From Oscillospiraceae bacterium (GTDB lineage: Bacteria; Bacillota; Clostridia; Oscillospirales; JAAYXM01), in the NCBI GenBank assembly GCA_015067485.1, contig SVMJ01000003.1, positions 62,001 to 126,000 on the forward strand: a stretch of 64,000 bases of DNA. The letters are read 5' to 3'. The notes below the pieces were generated by a model, which was not told the DNA's origin, searched no databases, and worked only from the letters and a program-made list of their open reading frames with translations. Both the position numbers and the translations under genes were made by a program. This document shows positions 53,782-63,665 of this stretch, piece after piece. How positions within the stretch are numbered: the stretch's first letter is position 1; the number at the start of each line of letters is the position of its first letter.

Positions 53782-53805
53782 CATTTCTGCAAATGAGCAT
53801 ATAAT
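53778..53805 (+). promoter_or_regulatory. Promoter of the aromatic operon
   Basis: TTGACA (53778-53783) and TATAAT (53800-53805) have a 16-base spacer; the -35 overlaps the ybaK stop. Confidence 0.82.
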
Positions 53806-53811
53806 AATATC

Positions 53812-54098
53812 ATATTAAAATGCGACGACGGAGAAAAGTAGATGTAACCAGCCGTTTCAGGGAGCGCTTGTCCTGACTGAAAGCGAGCGTATCGGATGCT
53901 ACATTGAAGTTCCCTCCCGAGCACGCCGACTGAAACGTTGCGGTAGGTCGGCGCGGAAGCCTACCGTTACCTTGGCAGGGCCCCGGATGTTTTCATCCCA
54001 AGTCCGAAAAAGAGCGTCTGTTTCGAGCGGACGAATACGGGTGGTACCGCGGAATGCTATTTCAGCCTTTCGTCCCGATTAGGGGCGAAAGGCTTTTT
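53812..54098 (+). promoter_or_regulatory. T-box leader of the aromatic operon, probable Phe (UUC) specifier
   Basis: The T-box GGGTGGTACCGCGG is at 54039-54052. A terminator follows (GCCTTTCG.CCC / GGG.CGAAAGGC then TTTTTT, about 54064-54098). Stem I has AAAAGTAG on the 5' side and TACATTGAAGTTCCCTCC on the 3' side. The likely specifier is TTC, which would read Phe and fits pheA and DAHP synthase; GTT (Val) is possible by a one-base shift. Confidence 0.85.
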
Positions 54099-54126
54099 TG
54101 TCCCAAAATTGAAAGGAGACCATATT

Positions 54127-55140
54127 ATGATCATCGTACTCAAAGGTGGGGCAACCCAAGAACAAGTAAGCGGTTTGGAGCAAGAACTGCAACAGCATCA
54201 ACTGACTGTGAACAAAATCGAAGGCGCCGAAACAACTGTTTTGGGACTGGTCGGTGATTCTTCCCGCGTGGATGTAGATTGGCTTCGCACAAACGAAGCG
54301 GTCGACCGCATCATCAAGGTCCAAGAACCGTTCAAACTCGCCAACCGCAAGTTCCATCCGAACAACTCTGTCATCAAAGCAGGAAATGTGGAGATCGGCG
54401 GTGAGAAAATCGTCGTGATGGCAGGTCCGTGCTCGGTGGAATCCGAAGATCAGATCCTTACTGCCGCAAAGGAAGTTTGCGCTTGCGGTGCAAGTATTTT
54501 ACGCGGCGGTGCATTCAAGCCCCGCACTTCCCCCTACGCATTCCAAGGTCTGCGCGGCGAGGGCCTGCTGCTTTTGAAACAGGCACGCGAGCTGACCGGG
54601 ATGCCCGTGATTTCGGAAATCACCAACCCGTTCTACCTTGAAATGTTCGTGGAATTCGTCGACATCATCCAGGTAGGCGCGCGCAATATGCAAAACTTCG
54701 AACTACTCAAGGAACTGGGGCACATCAAAAAACCCATCCTGCTCAAACGCGGTTTTTCCAATACCATCGAAGAACTCCTGATGAGCGCGGAATATATCAT
54801 GTCTTCGGGAAACCCCAACGTGATTTTATGTGAACGCGGCATCCGCACCTTTGAAACATACACACGCAACACATTAGACATCAGCGCGATCCCCGCACTC
54901 AAGCGCGAAAGCCATCTCCCGGTCGTCATCGACCCGAGCCACGCATCCGGGCTACCCTGGATGGTGGAACCCTTGTCTCTTGCCGCGATCGCAGCAGGCG
55001 CGGACGGACTCATCATTGAAGTCCATCCTTCCCCGAAAAACGCGCGTTGCGACGGAGCGCAATCTTTGACCCCGAATTTACTGGGTCAGATTATGGACAA
55101 ATCCCGTGCGGTCGCAAATGCGATCGGACGTACACTCTGA
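54127..55140 (+). CDS. aroF: DAHP synthase (type Ib), copy 1
   Basis: This 337-aa protein condenses PEP and erythrose-4-phosphate. It has an N-terminal ferredoxin-like regulatory segment (about 1-65), AGPCSVE, GGAFKPRTSPYAFQG, and CERGIRTFE. The start at 54127 follows GGAG. A second paralogue is at 58482. Confidence 0.95.
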   Translation: MIIVLKGGATQEQVSGLEQELQQHQLTVNKIEGAETTVLGLVGDSSRVDVDWLRTNEAVDRIIKVQEPFKLANRKFHPNNSVIKAGNVEIGGEKIVVMAGPCSVESEDQILTAAKEVCACGASILRGGAFKPRTSPYAFQGLRGEGLLLLKQARELTGMPVISEITNPFYLEMFVEFVDIIQVGARNMQNFELLKELGHIKKPILLKRGFSNTIEELLMSAEYIMSSGNPNVILCERGIRTFETYTRNTLDISAIPALKRESHLPVVIDPSHASGLPWMVEPLSLAAIAAGADGLIIEVHPSPKNARCDGAQSLTPNLLGQIMDKSRAVANAIGRTL

Positions 55141-55154
55141 TAGGAGAGATTTTT

Positions 55155-56231
55155 TTGACGGAACTGATTTTGAAAACCGACACCACAAAAAGCCGACTCT
55201 ATCTCGGCACAAATATTTTAGACGATCTACTTCCAAAACTCTGCAAATCTTTGAGCCACGACAACAAAGTCGCGGTCATTACCGACAATACGGTTCAGTC
55301 TCTTTACGCCGAGCGTGTATCTGAGATTTTGCAAAATGCAGGGATTACATCCTTTGTCTATTCTTTCCATGCGGGTGAGAGCAGCAAAACCCTTGCGACT
55401 GTTGAAAAAATCTATGAATTTTTGGCGCAAAGCGGTTTTTCCCGCACCCATCCCGTAATCGCACTTGGCGGCGGAGTTGTGGGGGACACGGTCGGTTTTG
55501 CCTCCGCAACCTTCTTGCGTGGAGTTCGTTCTATCCAAATCCCCACCACCCTTTTGGCGCAAGTTGATTCATCTGTCGGTGGAAAATGCGGTGTGGATCT
55601 CTCTTGCGGAAAAAATCTGGTGGGTGCGTTCAACCAGCCCGATTATGTTTTGATCGATACTTCCCTTCTTTCCACACTCCCATCCGATGTTTTCACAGAC
55701 GGCATGGGCGAAGTGGTCAAATACGGTTGTATCGTAGACGAAAATCTGTTCTGTGATTTGGAAAACAAACCAATTCGGGAGATTCTCCCCGATGTGATCA
55801 TACGCTGTGTTTCTCACAAGCGCGACATTGTGGAGCAAGACGAACATGACACAGGTCTCAGAATGCTTTTGAACTTTGGGCACACCATCGGTCATGCGAT
55901 CGAAACCTGCGGAAACTACAACACTTATTCCCACGGACAATGTGTGTCGCGCGGAATGGTGGCGGCGGTCCGTATCGGCATCAAACTCGGTATCACGACT
56001 CCCGAAACGCTTCCGCGTCTTCAGGCAGTACTTGCAAAATACGGACTCCAAACCGACATCCCCTATCCCACGCAATGCATTGCGGACGTTTTGGCTAAGG
56101 ATAAAAAAGTCCTTTCCGGAAAACTCAATTTTATCTTACTTGAACATATCGGAAAAGCTGTCATCCACCCCATCGGATTGAATGATTTGATCGCTCTTTT
56201 ACCGACTATTAACGAAACGGAGGTGTCCTAA
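55155..56231 (+). CDS. aroB: 3-Dehydroquinate synthase
   Basis: This 358-aa protein begins with TTG after TAGGAGAG. Motifs include GGGVVGDTVGFAS, QVDSSVGGKCGVD, GMGEVVKYG and LNFGHTIGHA. It makes dehydroquinate from DAHP. Confidence 0.95.
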   Translation: MTELILKTDTTKSRLYLGTNILDDLLPKLCKSLSHDNKVAVITDNTVQSLYAERVSEILQNAGITSFVYSFHAGESSKTLATVEKIYEFLAQSGFSRTHPVIALGGGVVGDTVGFASATFLRGVRSIQIPTTLLAQVDSSVGGKCGVDLSCGKNLVGAFNQPDYVLIDTSLLSTLPSDVFTDGMGEVVKYGCIVDENLFCDLENKPIREILPDVIIRCVSHKRDIVEQDEHDTGLRMLLNFGHTIGHAIETCGNYNTYSHGQCVSRGMVAAVRIGIKLGITTPETLPRLQAVLAKYGLQTDIPYPTQCIADVLAKDKKVLSGKLNFILLEHIGKAVIHPIGLNDLIALLPTINETEVS

Positions 56232-56232
56232 T

Positions 56233-57330
56233 ATGGGCTCTGTCTTCGGAAACTTATTGAAAATCAGCATTTTCGGCGAATCGCACGGAGACGGGATCGG
56301 TGTTGTCATCGACGGGTTCCCGTCCGGAATTGCATTTGATGAAACTTTTATCTTATCGGAAATGAAGCGGCGCGCACCGTCTTCTCATGTTGGGAGCACT
56401 CCGCGAAAAGAGCCGGATCTGCCGCGCATTCTTTCAGGCGTTAAGGACCGATATACGACGGGCGCACCGATTTGCGCGGTTATTGAAAACACAAACACAC
56501 GCAGCGAAGATTATGCCCCATTTTCCGAGACTCCCCGTCCCGGACATGCCGACTTCACCGCATCCATCCGTTACAACGGTTATCAGGATGCGCGCGGCGG
56601 CGGTCATTTTTCCGGCCGTCTTACCGCACCGCTCACCTTTGCAGGTGCTTTGTGTAAACTCGCGCTCAAAGAAAAAGGGGTCGAGATTTGCGCACACATT
56701 CTGCAGATCGGTGCTCTCTATGACAATACTTTCCCGCTCGCGCCTACGCAATCTCTCTTTTCATCCTTGCGTGAAAAATCTCTTCCCGTGATAAACGATG
56801 CAGTCGGTGCAGATATGACCGCATATTTGGAAGAAATCCGCGCAAATAAAGACTCGGTCGGTGGTATGATCGAATGTATCGCGACCGGGCTTCCCGCCGG
56901 TGTTGGTTCTCCGATGTTTGACACGGTAGAAAGCCGCATCGCATCGATTTTGTACGCGATCCCTGCCGTGCGTGGAGTTTCTTTCGGTGCGGGATTTGAT
57001 GTGGCATCTATGCTCGGAAGCGTTGCAAACGATGCATTCTACTGTGAAAACAATTCGGTCAAAACCGTAACCAACCACCACGGCGGTGTTTTGGGCGGCA
57101 TTACGACCGGAATGCCAATTCTGCTCCGTTGCGCTTTCAAGCCCACCCCGTCCATCGCGAAAGAGCAGAACACGGTCAATCTGAAAACAGGAGAAAATAC
57201 TATACTTGAAATTCAAGGTCGCCACGATGTTTGTATTGCGTGTCGCGCAGTCCCGGTTGTGGAATCTGCGGTGGCAATCTCATTGCTCGACCAAATGTTG
57301 GAGGCTTTCGGTTATGAAAACTTTAGATGA
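56233..57330 (+). CDS. aroC: Chorismate synthase
   Basis: This 365-aa FMN-dependent enzyme has GESHGDGIGVVIDGFPSG, a PGHAD motif, and RGVSFGAGF. The last bases overlap pheA. Confidence 0.95.
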   Translation: MGSVFGNLLKISIFGESHGDGIGVVIDGFPSGIAFDETFILSEMKRRAPSSHVGSTPRKEPDLPRILSGVKDRYTTGAPICAVIENTNTRSEDYAPFSETPRPGHADFTASIRYNGYQDARGGGHFSGRLTAPLTFAGALCKLALKEKGVEICAHILQIGALYDNTFPLAPTQSLFSSLREKSLPVINDAVGADMTAYLEEIRANKDSVGGMIECIATGLPAGVGSPMFDTVESRIASILYAIPAVRGVSFGAGFDVASMLGSVANDAFYCENNSVKTVTNHHGGVLGGITTGMPILLRCAFKPTPSIAKEQNTVNLKTGENTILEIQGRHDVCIACRAVPVVESAVAISLLDQMLEAFGYENFR

Positions 57331-58456
57331 ACTGCGACAGGAAATCAATGCGATTGACTGTGATCTTGCCAAAGTGCTTCAGGATCGCTTGTCTGTTGCG
57401 CAAGCGATCGCCGCTTATAAAATTGAAAATGGAATTCAAATCTTGCAGTCAGACCGCGAAGCGGAGATTTATCGAAACTTCTTGGGTAATTTTGATAAAG
57501 ACTTGGAATGGCTCGCTCGCGCGATTTATGGGACGGTGCTTCGTTCCAGCCGTGCTTTGCAGTTCCACGATCAGGCTGAAAAAGACGTCTGCGATTCCAT
57601 GGTCAAACTGGTGAAAAATGCACCGCAAACTCTGGCACCCGTTTACACCGTTTGTTATCAGGGTGTCCCCGGCGCGTGGTCTCACTCTGCAGCAAAGAAG
57701 CTCTATCCGAATGCGGAAACCATTTCGGTTTTAACCTTTGAAGAAATTTTCCAAGCTGTAAGCGACGGACGTGCGCAAGCAGGTGTGTTGCCGCTCGACA
57801 ACTCGACTGCAGGTACTGTGGACGATGTGTATGATTTGCTGATTCGCCATGACTGCATGATCCAATCCGCGAGCCCGTATCCCATCCGCCACTGTCTCCT
57901 TGCGGTACCCGGCGCAACCCGTGAAACCGTGAAATCCGTACATTCCCATCCGCAAGGACTTGCACAGTGCTCCCGTTACATCAAGGCGCACCGCTATCTT
58001 CCCATTTTGGAAAGCAACACCGCGGTCGCCGCAAAGAAAATCGCGGAATCCGGCGACACTTCCATCGCTGCGATCGCATCCCGTGATACCGCAAAACTCT
58101 ATGGACTTTCAATTTTGGAAGAAGGCATCAACGATTCCGAGTGCAATCAGACTCGCTTTGTCTCAATTACCAAAAACTTCTCCGTGCCCAAAGATGCAAA
58201 CCGCATTTCGCTTGCATTCCGTCTTCCGAACCAGAGCGGTGCCCTTGCAAACGTGATCGGTCTGTTCTCCTATCACGGAATCAACTTACTCAAAATCAGT
58301 TCCCGCCCCATCCCGAATCAGCCGTGGGAGTACTGTTTCTACTTAGACTGTGCAATCGACGGGCTCAACACCAATGTTTTCGGTCTGTTGAACCAGTTGG
58401 ATGCAGAACTCGGTTGGGTAAAACTCCTCGGTTGCTACCCCGAACAAACTTTGTAA
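57314..58456 (+). CDS. pheA: Bifunctional chorismate mutase / prephenate dehydratase
   Basis: This 380-aa protein has an AroQ-type mutase domain (about 1-85, LRQEINAIDCDLAKVLQDR), a prephenate dehydratase domain (GVPGAWSH...PLDNSTAGTVDDVYDLL), and a C-terminal ACT domain (about 300-380). The start lies 17 bases inside aroC and has GGAGG upstream. It commits chorismate to phenylalanine. Confidence 0.95.
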   Translation: MKTLDELRQEINAIDCDLAKVLQDRLSVAQAIAAYKIENGIQILQSDREAEIYRNFLGNFDKDLEWLARAIYGTVLRSSRALQFHDQAEKDVCDSMVKLVKNAPQTLAPVYTVCYQGVPGAWSHSAAKKLYPNAETISVLTFEEIFQAVSDGRAQAGVLPLDNSTAGTVDDVYDLLIRHDCMIQSASPYPIRHCLLAVPGATRETVKSVHSHPQGLAQCSRYIKAHRYLPILESNTAVAAKKIAESGDTSIAAIASRDTAKLYGLSILEEGINDSECNQTRFVSITKNFSVPKDANRISLAFRLPNQSGALANVIGLFSYHGINLLKISSRPIPNQPWEYCFYLDCAIDGLNTNVFGLLNQLDAELGWVKLLGCYPEQTL

Positions 58457-58481
58457 TCTCTCTCGAAAGGACTCTTTTACC

Positions 58482-59513
58482 ATGATTGTCGTAATGAAAC
58501 CCCATGCTCAAAAAGAGCAAATCGACAGGGTATGTGATACTATCCGCTCGCGTGGGCTTGACTGCCATGTTTCCATCGGCTCCCATACCACCATTATCGG
58601 TGTGATCGGTGATAAAACGAAACTTATTGACGTTCAGTTTGCTGCGCTTTCAGGCGTTCGCGAACTCATTCCTGTTTCCGAGCCGTACAAACTCGTCGGT
58701 CGCACGGGACATCCTGAAAACACGGTCATCGACATCGGTGATGCACAAATTGGCGCAAATGAACTGATGATCGCAGCAGGTCCGTGTGCGGTGGAAGATT
58801 ATGAAACCATGCATGAGACAGCACACAAACTTCGCGCGCAAAATATCAAGTTCCTGCGTGGCGGTGCATATAAACCGCGCACTTCTCCCTATTCGTTCCA
58901 AGGACTTGAAGAAGAGGGTCTCAAGATTCTTGCAAAGGTCGCAGAAGAGACCGGGATGAAAGTTGTTACCGAAGCAATCGATGACGATTCCATTGCTCGT
59001 GTCGCGTACTATGCGGACATCGTCCAGATCGGTGCGCGCAATATGCAGAACTTCCATCTGCTCCGCAAAGCGGGACAATGTGGAAAACCCGTCATCTTAA
59101 AGCGCGGACTTTCCTCTACTGTGGAAGAATGGCTGAACGCCGCGGAATATATCATGAGTTCGGGAAACGCAAACGTCATCTTATGCGAACGCGGTATCCG
59201 CACCTTTGAAACCGCAACTCGCAACACATTGGATATCAGCGCGGTTCCTGTGCTCAAAGCAAAAACCCATCTTCCCGTCATCATTGACCCCAGCCACGCG
59301 GCAGGGGCACGAGCATATATTGAATCCCTTTCCATGTGCGCAATCGCGGCAGGGGCTGACGGACTCATCATTGAAGTTCATCCGCGCCCTGACACGGCAA
59401 AATCCGATGCCGCACAAACCATCAGCATTGACTGCTTCGCCGAACTTTGCAAAAAGATTTCGGAACTTTCCAAAATCATGCATCGTACCATGCCCGGAGA
59501 TGATAACAAATGA
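58482..59513 (+). CDS. aroF: DAHP synthase (type Ib), copy 2
   Basis: This 343-aa paralogue has AGPCAVE, GGAYKPRTSPYSFQG and CERGIRTFE. It is clearly diverged from copy 1. A second in-operon copy could differ in feedback sensitivity. Confidence 0.94.
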   Translation: MIVVMKPHAQKEQIDRVCDTIRSRGLDCHVSIGSHTTIIGVIGDKTKLIDVQFAALSGVRELIPVSEPYKLVGRTGHPENTVIDIGDAQIGANELMIAAGPCAVEDYETMHETAHKLRAQNIKFLRGGAYKPRTSPYSFQGLEEEGLKILAKVAEETGMKVVTEAIDDDSIARVAYYADIVQIGARNMQNFHLLRKAGQCGKPVILKRGLSSTVEEWLNAAEYIMSSGNANVILCERGIRTFETATRNTLDISAVPVLKAKTHLPVIIDPSHAAGARAYIESLSMCAIAAGADGLIIEVHPRPDTAKSDAAQTISIDCFAELCKKISELSKIMHRTMPGDDNK

Positions 59514-60787
59514 TCGAAATTCAACCAAAAAAACGCCTGCGCGGTATACTAACGGTTCCCGGTGATAAATCCATTTCGCACCGTGGAATCTTCTTCGGCG
59601 CGCTCGCAGACGGTGTTACAAGGCTCGAAAAATTTCTATTCTGTGCAGACTCCCGTTCCACCATTGGATGTTTTTCTGAACTTGGCGTTCCCGTTGATAT
59701 CCAAGAAGACACGGTTTTGGTGCACGGTCGTGGGCTTCACGGACTGCGTGCGCCGAAAAATGTACTGGACGTCGGAAACTCCGGCACGACCACACGTCTT
59801 CTTACAGGGCTTCTCGCAGGTCAACCCTTTACTTCGGTACTTGATGGCGATCATTCTCTGCGCACACGCCCCATGGCACGCGTGATGAATCCACTCTCCC
59901 AGATGGGTGCAAACATTGAAGCAAAAGATGATAATCATTGTCCTCTCACCATTCACGGCAGAAATTTACATGGTATCTCCTATACCCTTCCGGTGGCGAG
60001 TGCTCAGCTCAAATCTGCGCTGATTTTCGCAGGGATGTTTGCAGACTCGGAAACCGTGATACGTGAGACCCACCCATCGCGCAACCATACCGAACAAATG
60101 CTGCTGCATTTTGGCGGCAAGTTCCGTTGTGAGAATAATGTCATCACAATCTCGCCGCAAGAGCGTTTTTACGCACAGGAACTGGCCGTTCCCGGTGATA
60201 TTTCTTCCGCCGCATTTTTCTTAGTTGCGGGATGTATCGTCCCTGATTCCGAACTTCTCATCAAAGGAGTTGGCATCAACCCGACACGCACCGGGGTTCT
60301 GGATGTACTGGCTCAAATGGGCGCGGATATCACCCTTCAAAACCAGACAACTGCAGCAGAACCGTCTGCCGATCTTTTGGTGCGCTCGTCTTCTCTTCGC
60401 GGGTGTGAAATTTCGGGAGCTTTGATTCCCCGTCTGATCGACGAACTTCCCATCATCGCGGTTGCCGCTGCATTTGCGGAGGGCACGACCGTCATCAAAG
60501 ATGCGGAAGAACTCAAACACAAAGAATCCAACCGCATTCACGCGGTTGTTACTGAACTTTCCAAAGCAGGTGTTGACATTACCGAAACCGATGACGGCAT
60601 GATCATCCGTGGCGGCGCGGTTTGTGGTGCAGATTTTGAAGCATACGACGACCATAGAATCGCAATGGCGATGGCAGTCTGTGCATTGGGTGCCCATGGT
60701 GTTTCCACAATTTCGGGAGAAAAATGTGTAGGAATCTCCTATCCGTCGTTCTTCGAAGATTTACGCCGCATCAGCGAGGAGGCGTAG
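59510..60787 (+). CDS. aroA: EPSP synthase
   Basis: This 425-aa protein has VPGDKSISHR, GNSGTTTRLL, and KESNRIHAV. It overlaps the second DAHP synthase by four bases. Confidence 0.96.
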   Translation: MIEIQPKKRLRGILTVPGDKSISHRGIFFGALADGVTRLEKFLFCADSRSTIGCFSELGVPVDIQEDTVLVHGRGLHGLRAPKNVLDVGNSGTTTRLLTGLLAGQPFTSVLDGDHSLRTRPMARVMNPLSQMGANIEAKDDNHCPLTIHGRNLHGISYTLPVASAQLKSALIFAGMFADSETVIRETHPSRNHTEQMLLHFGGKFRCENNVITISPQERFYAQELAVPGDISSAAFFLVAGCIVPDSELLIKGVGINPTRTGVLDVLAQMGADITLQNQTTAAEPSADLLVRSSSLRGCEISGALIPRLIDELPIIAVAAAFAEGTTVIKDAEELKHKESNRIHAVVTELSKAGVDITETDDGMIIRGGAVCGADFEAYDDHRIAMAMAVCALGAHGVSTISGEKCVGISYPSFFEDLRRISEEA

Positions 60788-60788
60788 T

Positions 60789-62135
60789 ATGTTTTTATCA
60801 CTTGAAGAATTCAGAAACTTCACGCCGACCAAACCCACCTATGCGGTATTCGGCTCTCCCATTCTCCATTCCCTTTCCCCGACTCTTCAAACGCTACTCG
60901 CAGAAAAGCGTGGCACGGAAATTGATTATCTCAAAATAGAAGTTACAAAAGAAACGCTTCCGCTCGCGATTTCCCTTGCCAAAGAGAAACTTTGCGGATT
61001 CAACTGTACCCATCCGCTTAAAGAAGAAATTATAAAGTATCTTGACTGTTTTGACACCAAAACGCGTATCCTAAATGCGTGTAACACCGTGTGTGTCGAA
61101 GACGGAAAGTTCTTTGGACACAACACAGACGGCTACGGCATCAAAACTGCGCTTTCCATGGGCGGTGTTGCGATGGAAGGTGCAAGAGCCCTCCTGCTCG
61201 GTTGCGGCGGCGCGGCATCCGCATTCGCATACGAAGCCTCGTGTGCAGAAACACATTTAACCATCGCGGCACGAAACACGGAAAAAGCAAAAGCATTTGC
61301 AAACCGTTTCCCGAATTTGCAGTATGATATCGTGTCTTTGGACAATGTTACAGGATCATTTGATTTTGTGGTCAATTCCACACCGGTCGGTATGGTCTCA
61401 AATCCAAATGAGACCCCCATTGATCTTTCTTCGGTGAATGTAAGCTTTGTCTATGACATGATTTACGAGCCTGCCATGACAAAACTTTTGCGTGATGCGG
61501 AGATGCAGAAAATCCCCTTTGACAACGGGCTTTCCATGCTGGTTTCACAGGGTGCTGAGTCGCAACGGTATTGGTTTGGCTTGGAGTATTCTTTGGAAGA
61601 TCAATCCGAGATCATCGCGCACATCACCGCCCAAAAGATCAAACAGCAATTAGATGATCGCAACGTCGTGCTCTCAGGCTTTATGTGTGCAGGAAAAAGC
61701 ACTCTCGGCTCGGGTCTTGCAAAAATTTTGGGCCGTGAATTCATTGACACCGATACTGTTTTGGCATCCGAATTCGGGTGCAGTATCTCGGAATTTTTCG
61801 CAAAGTATGGTGAAGCGGAATTCAGAATGCGGGAAGCGGAACTTATCTCCCGCTTGAGCGAAAAGAAAAACCGCGTGATCTCCCTGGGTGGCGGTGCGAT
61901 TTTAAATCCGAAGAGCGCAGAGTCTCTGCGCGAAAACGGGATCGTTCTTTTCCTAAATCCCCCGTTTGAAACGCTCAGCAAACGCTTTGCCGGAGATTCC
62001 TCCCGTCCCCTTTTACAGCAGGACGGTCGTGAAAAACTCTATCACGAGCGTTTGCCGATTTACCGGAAAACCGCACATAAAACAGTAACTACCCAAACCC
62101 TTTCCGAACTGCTCAAAATTTTACAAGGAGTTTGA
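60789..62135 (+). CDS. Fusion: shikimate dehydrogenase + shikimate kinase
   Basis: This 448-aa protein has an AroE domain (about 1-270, FGSPILHSLSP, GFNCTHPLKEE, LLGCGGAAS) and an AroK domain (about 288-448, P-loop GFMCAGKST, DTDTVL). The AroE Lys normally in NVT.PxK appears as H-PLK. The two domains act in consecutive steps (dehydroshikimate to shikimate to shikimate-3-phosphate). The frame is continuous. Confidence 0.94.
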   Translation: MFLSLEEFRNFTPTKPTYAVFGSPILHSLSPTLQTLLAEKRGTEIDYLKIEVTKETLPLAISLAKEKLCGFNCTHPLKEEIIKYLDCFDTKTRILNACNTVCVEDGKFFGHNTDGYGIKTALSMGGVAMEGARALLLGCGGAASAFAYEASCAETHLTIAARNTEKAKAFANRFPNLQYDIVSLDNVTGSFDFVVNSTPVGMVSNPNETPIDLSSVNVSFVYDMIYEPAMTKLLRDAEMQKIPFDNGLSMLVSQGAESQRYWFGLEYSLEDQSEIIAHITAQKIKQQLDDRNVVLSGFMCAGKSTLGSGLAKILGREFIDTDTVLASEFGCSISEFFAKYGEAEFRMREAELISRLSEKKNRVISLGGGAILNPKSAESLRENGIVLFLNPPFETLSKRFAGDSSRPLLQQDGREKLYHERLPIYRKTAHKTVTTQTLSELLKILQGV

Positions 62136-62139
62136 TATC

Positions 62140-62391
62140 ATGATCAAAAAAGGAAGTTACAAACCGCAAGGGGTTTGTTCCCGACAGATTGATTACGAAA
62201 TTGAAGACGGAATCGTAACCGCACTCAAGTTCACAGGCGGCTGCAACGGCAACTTGTCCGGCATCAGCAGATTGGTGGTCGGGATGCCGGTGGAGAAAGT
62301 GGTAGAACTGCTCTCCGGAACCACCTGTGGTTTCAAAAACACATCCTGCCCCGACCAACTTGCACGTGCACTCGCACGCGAAATGGAATGA
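62140..62391 (+). CDS. TSCPD-domain protein (TIGR03905-like)
   Basis: This 83-aa protein has a TSCPDQLA motif and CNGNLSGIS. It follows the aroE-aroK fusion by four bases. TSCPD proteins are conserved in Clostridia with unknown function; they resemble the C-terminal region of some class II ribonucleotide reductases. Confidence 0.82.
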   Translation: MIKKGSYKPQGVCSRQIDYEIEDGIVTALKFTGGCNGNLSGISRLVVGMPVEKVVELLSGTTCGFKNTSCPDQLARALAREME

Positions 62392-62395
62392 AATG

Positions 62396-62424
62396 AAGCA
62401 CCTCGTTTTGAGGTGCTTTTTCTT
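62396..62424 (+). terminator. Terminator of the aromatic operon
   Basis: An AAGCACCTC/GAGGTGCTT hairpin is followed by TTTCTTT. Confidence 0.82.
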
Positions 62425-62435
62425 TGCGATTCTTC

Positions 62436-62464
62436 TTGCAAATCCATGCAAATTAGGATAAAAT
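62436..62464 (+). promoter_or_regulatory. Promoter of the epimerase gene
   Basis: TTGCAA (62436-62441) and TAAAAT (62459-62464) have a 17-base spacer. Confidence 0.65.
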
Positions 62465-62495
62465 AGAAAAAAGAATATGTTTGGCGGTGAATGAT

Positions 62496-63647
62496 TTGAA
62501 ACCATTAAAAGTTATGACTGTTTTCGGCACACGTCCCGAAGCAATCAAGATGGCACCCCTTGTTTTGGAACTCGAGCGTCATCCCGAAATTGAATCGATT
62601 GTCTGTGTAACCGCACAGCACCGTGAAATGCTGGACTCGGTTCTCAATATCTTTAATATCAAACCCGATTATGATCTGAATATTATGGCACCCAAGCAGA
62701 CCCTTGCATCCATCACCACCAAGGTTTTGCAAGGGCTGGATGAAGTCATCAACACGGCGAAACCGGATCTGATTTTGGTACACGGGGATACTTCCACCAC
62801 GTTTGCAGGTGCTTTGGCGGCATTTTATCACCGCGTAAAAGTCGGTCATGTGGAAGCAGGGCTTCGCTCGTTTGACAAATACTCCCCGTATCCTGAAGAA
62901 GTCAACCGTAAACTCACGGGAACGATTGCAGATTTGCACTTCTGCCCCACCGAAAACAACGTGAAAAACTTGGAAAATGAAGCAATCACCGAAGGGATCT
63001 TCGTAACCGGAAATACAGTCATTGACGCACTCAAAACCACGGTGCGCGATTCTTATGAATTCCGCAGCGATGAACTGAAAAAAATTGACTTCGCAAGTTA
63101 TCGCACGGTGCTTCTCACCGCACACCGCCGCGAAAACTACGGAAAACCTCTTGAAAACATCATGAACGCAACCAAAGCGTTGGTGGAACAGAATCCCGAT
63201 ATCCAAGTCATCTATCCGGTGCATCTCAGCCCGGTCGTTCGTGAAACCGTATTCCCGATTTTGGGCGATGTCGATCGTGTGCATTTGATTGATCCGATTG
63301 ACGTGGATGATATGCACAACTTGATGGCGCGTTCCCATTTGATTTTGACCGACTCGGGCGGACTCCAAGAAGAAGCACCGTCTCTCGGCAAACCCGTTTT
63401 GGTGCTCCGTTGCGAAACTGAGCGCCCCGAAGCGGTGGATGCTGGAACCGTACAGATTGCAGGTGTGGAAGAAAAGACGATTTTCGATCTCGCCACCACC
63501 TTGCTTCGTGATTCTGATGCTTATGAAAAAATGGCACAAGCCGTCAACCCCTACGGAGACGGTCGTGCCAGCGAACGCATCGTGCGTGCGATTTTGCACA
63601 GCATGTGTGGAATCGGTGAAAAGCCGGACCATTTCAGCGGAAAATAA
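62496..63647 (+). CDS. wecB: UDP-N-acetylglucosamine 2-epimerase (non-hydrolysing)
   Basis: This 383-aa protein has FGTRPEAIKMAP, VHGDTSTT, EAGLRS, and DSGGLQEEAP. It interconverts UDP-GlcNAc and UDP-ManNAc for cell-wall glycans. TTG at 62496 follows GGCGGTG; a second TTG at 62481 has no ribosome-binding site. Confidence 0.93.
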   Translation: MKPLKVMTVFGTRPEAIKMAPLVLELERHPEIESIVCVTAQHREMLDSVLNIFNIKPDYDLNIMAPKQTLASITTKVLQGLDEVINTAKPDLILVHGDTSTTFAGALAAFYHRVKVGHVEAGLRSFDKYSPYPEEVNRKLTGTIADLHFCPTENNVKNLENEAITEGIFVTGNTVIDALKTTVRDSYEFRSDELKKIDFASYRTVLLTAHRRENYGKPLENIMNATKALVEQNPDIQVIYPVHLSPVVRETVFPILGDVDRVHLIDPIDVDDMHNLMARSHLILTDSGGLQEEAPSLGKPVLVLRCETERPEAVDAGTVQIAGVEEKTIFDLATTLLRDSDAYEKMAQAVNPYGDGRASERIVRAILHSMCGIGEKPDHFSGK

Positions 63648-63665
63648 ACGAAAGGAGCGCAGAAG

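Noticed and set aside
54064-54098. Terminator as end of the ybaK transcript
   Set aside because: It follows the T-box sequence in the right geometry, so it is the regulated T-box terminator of the aromatic operon.
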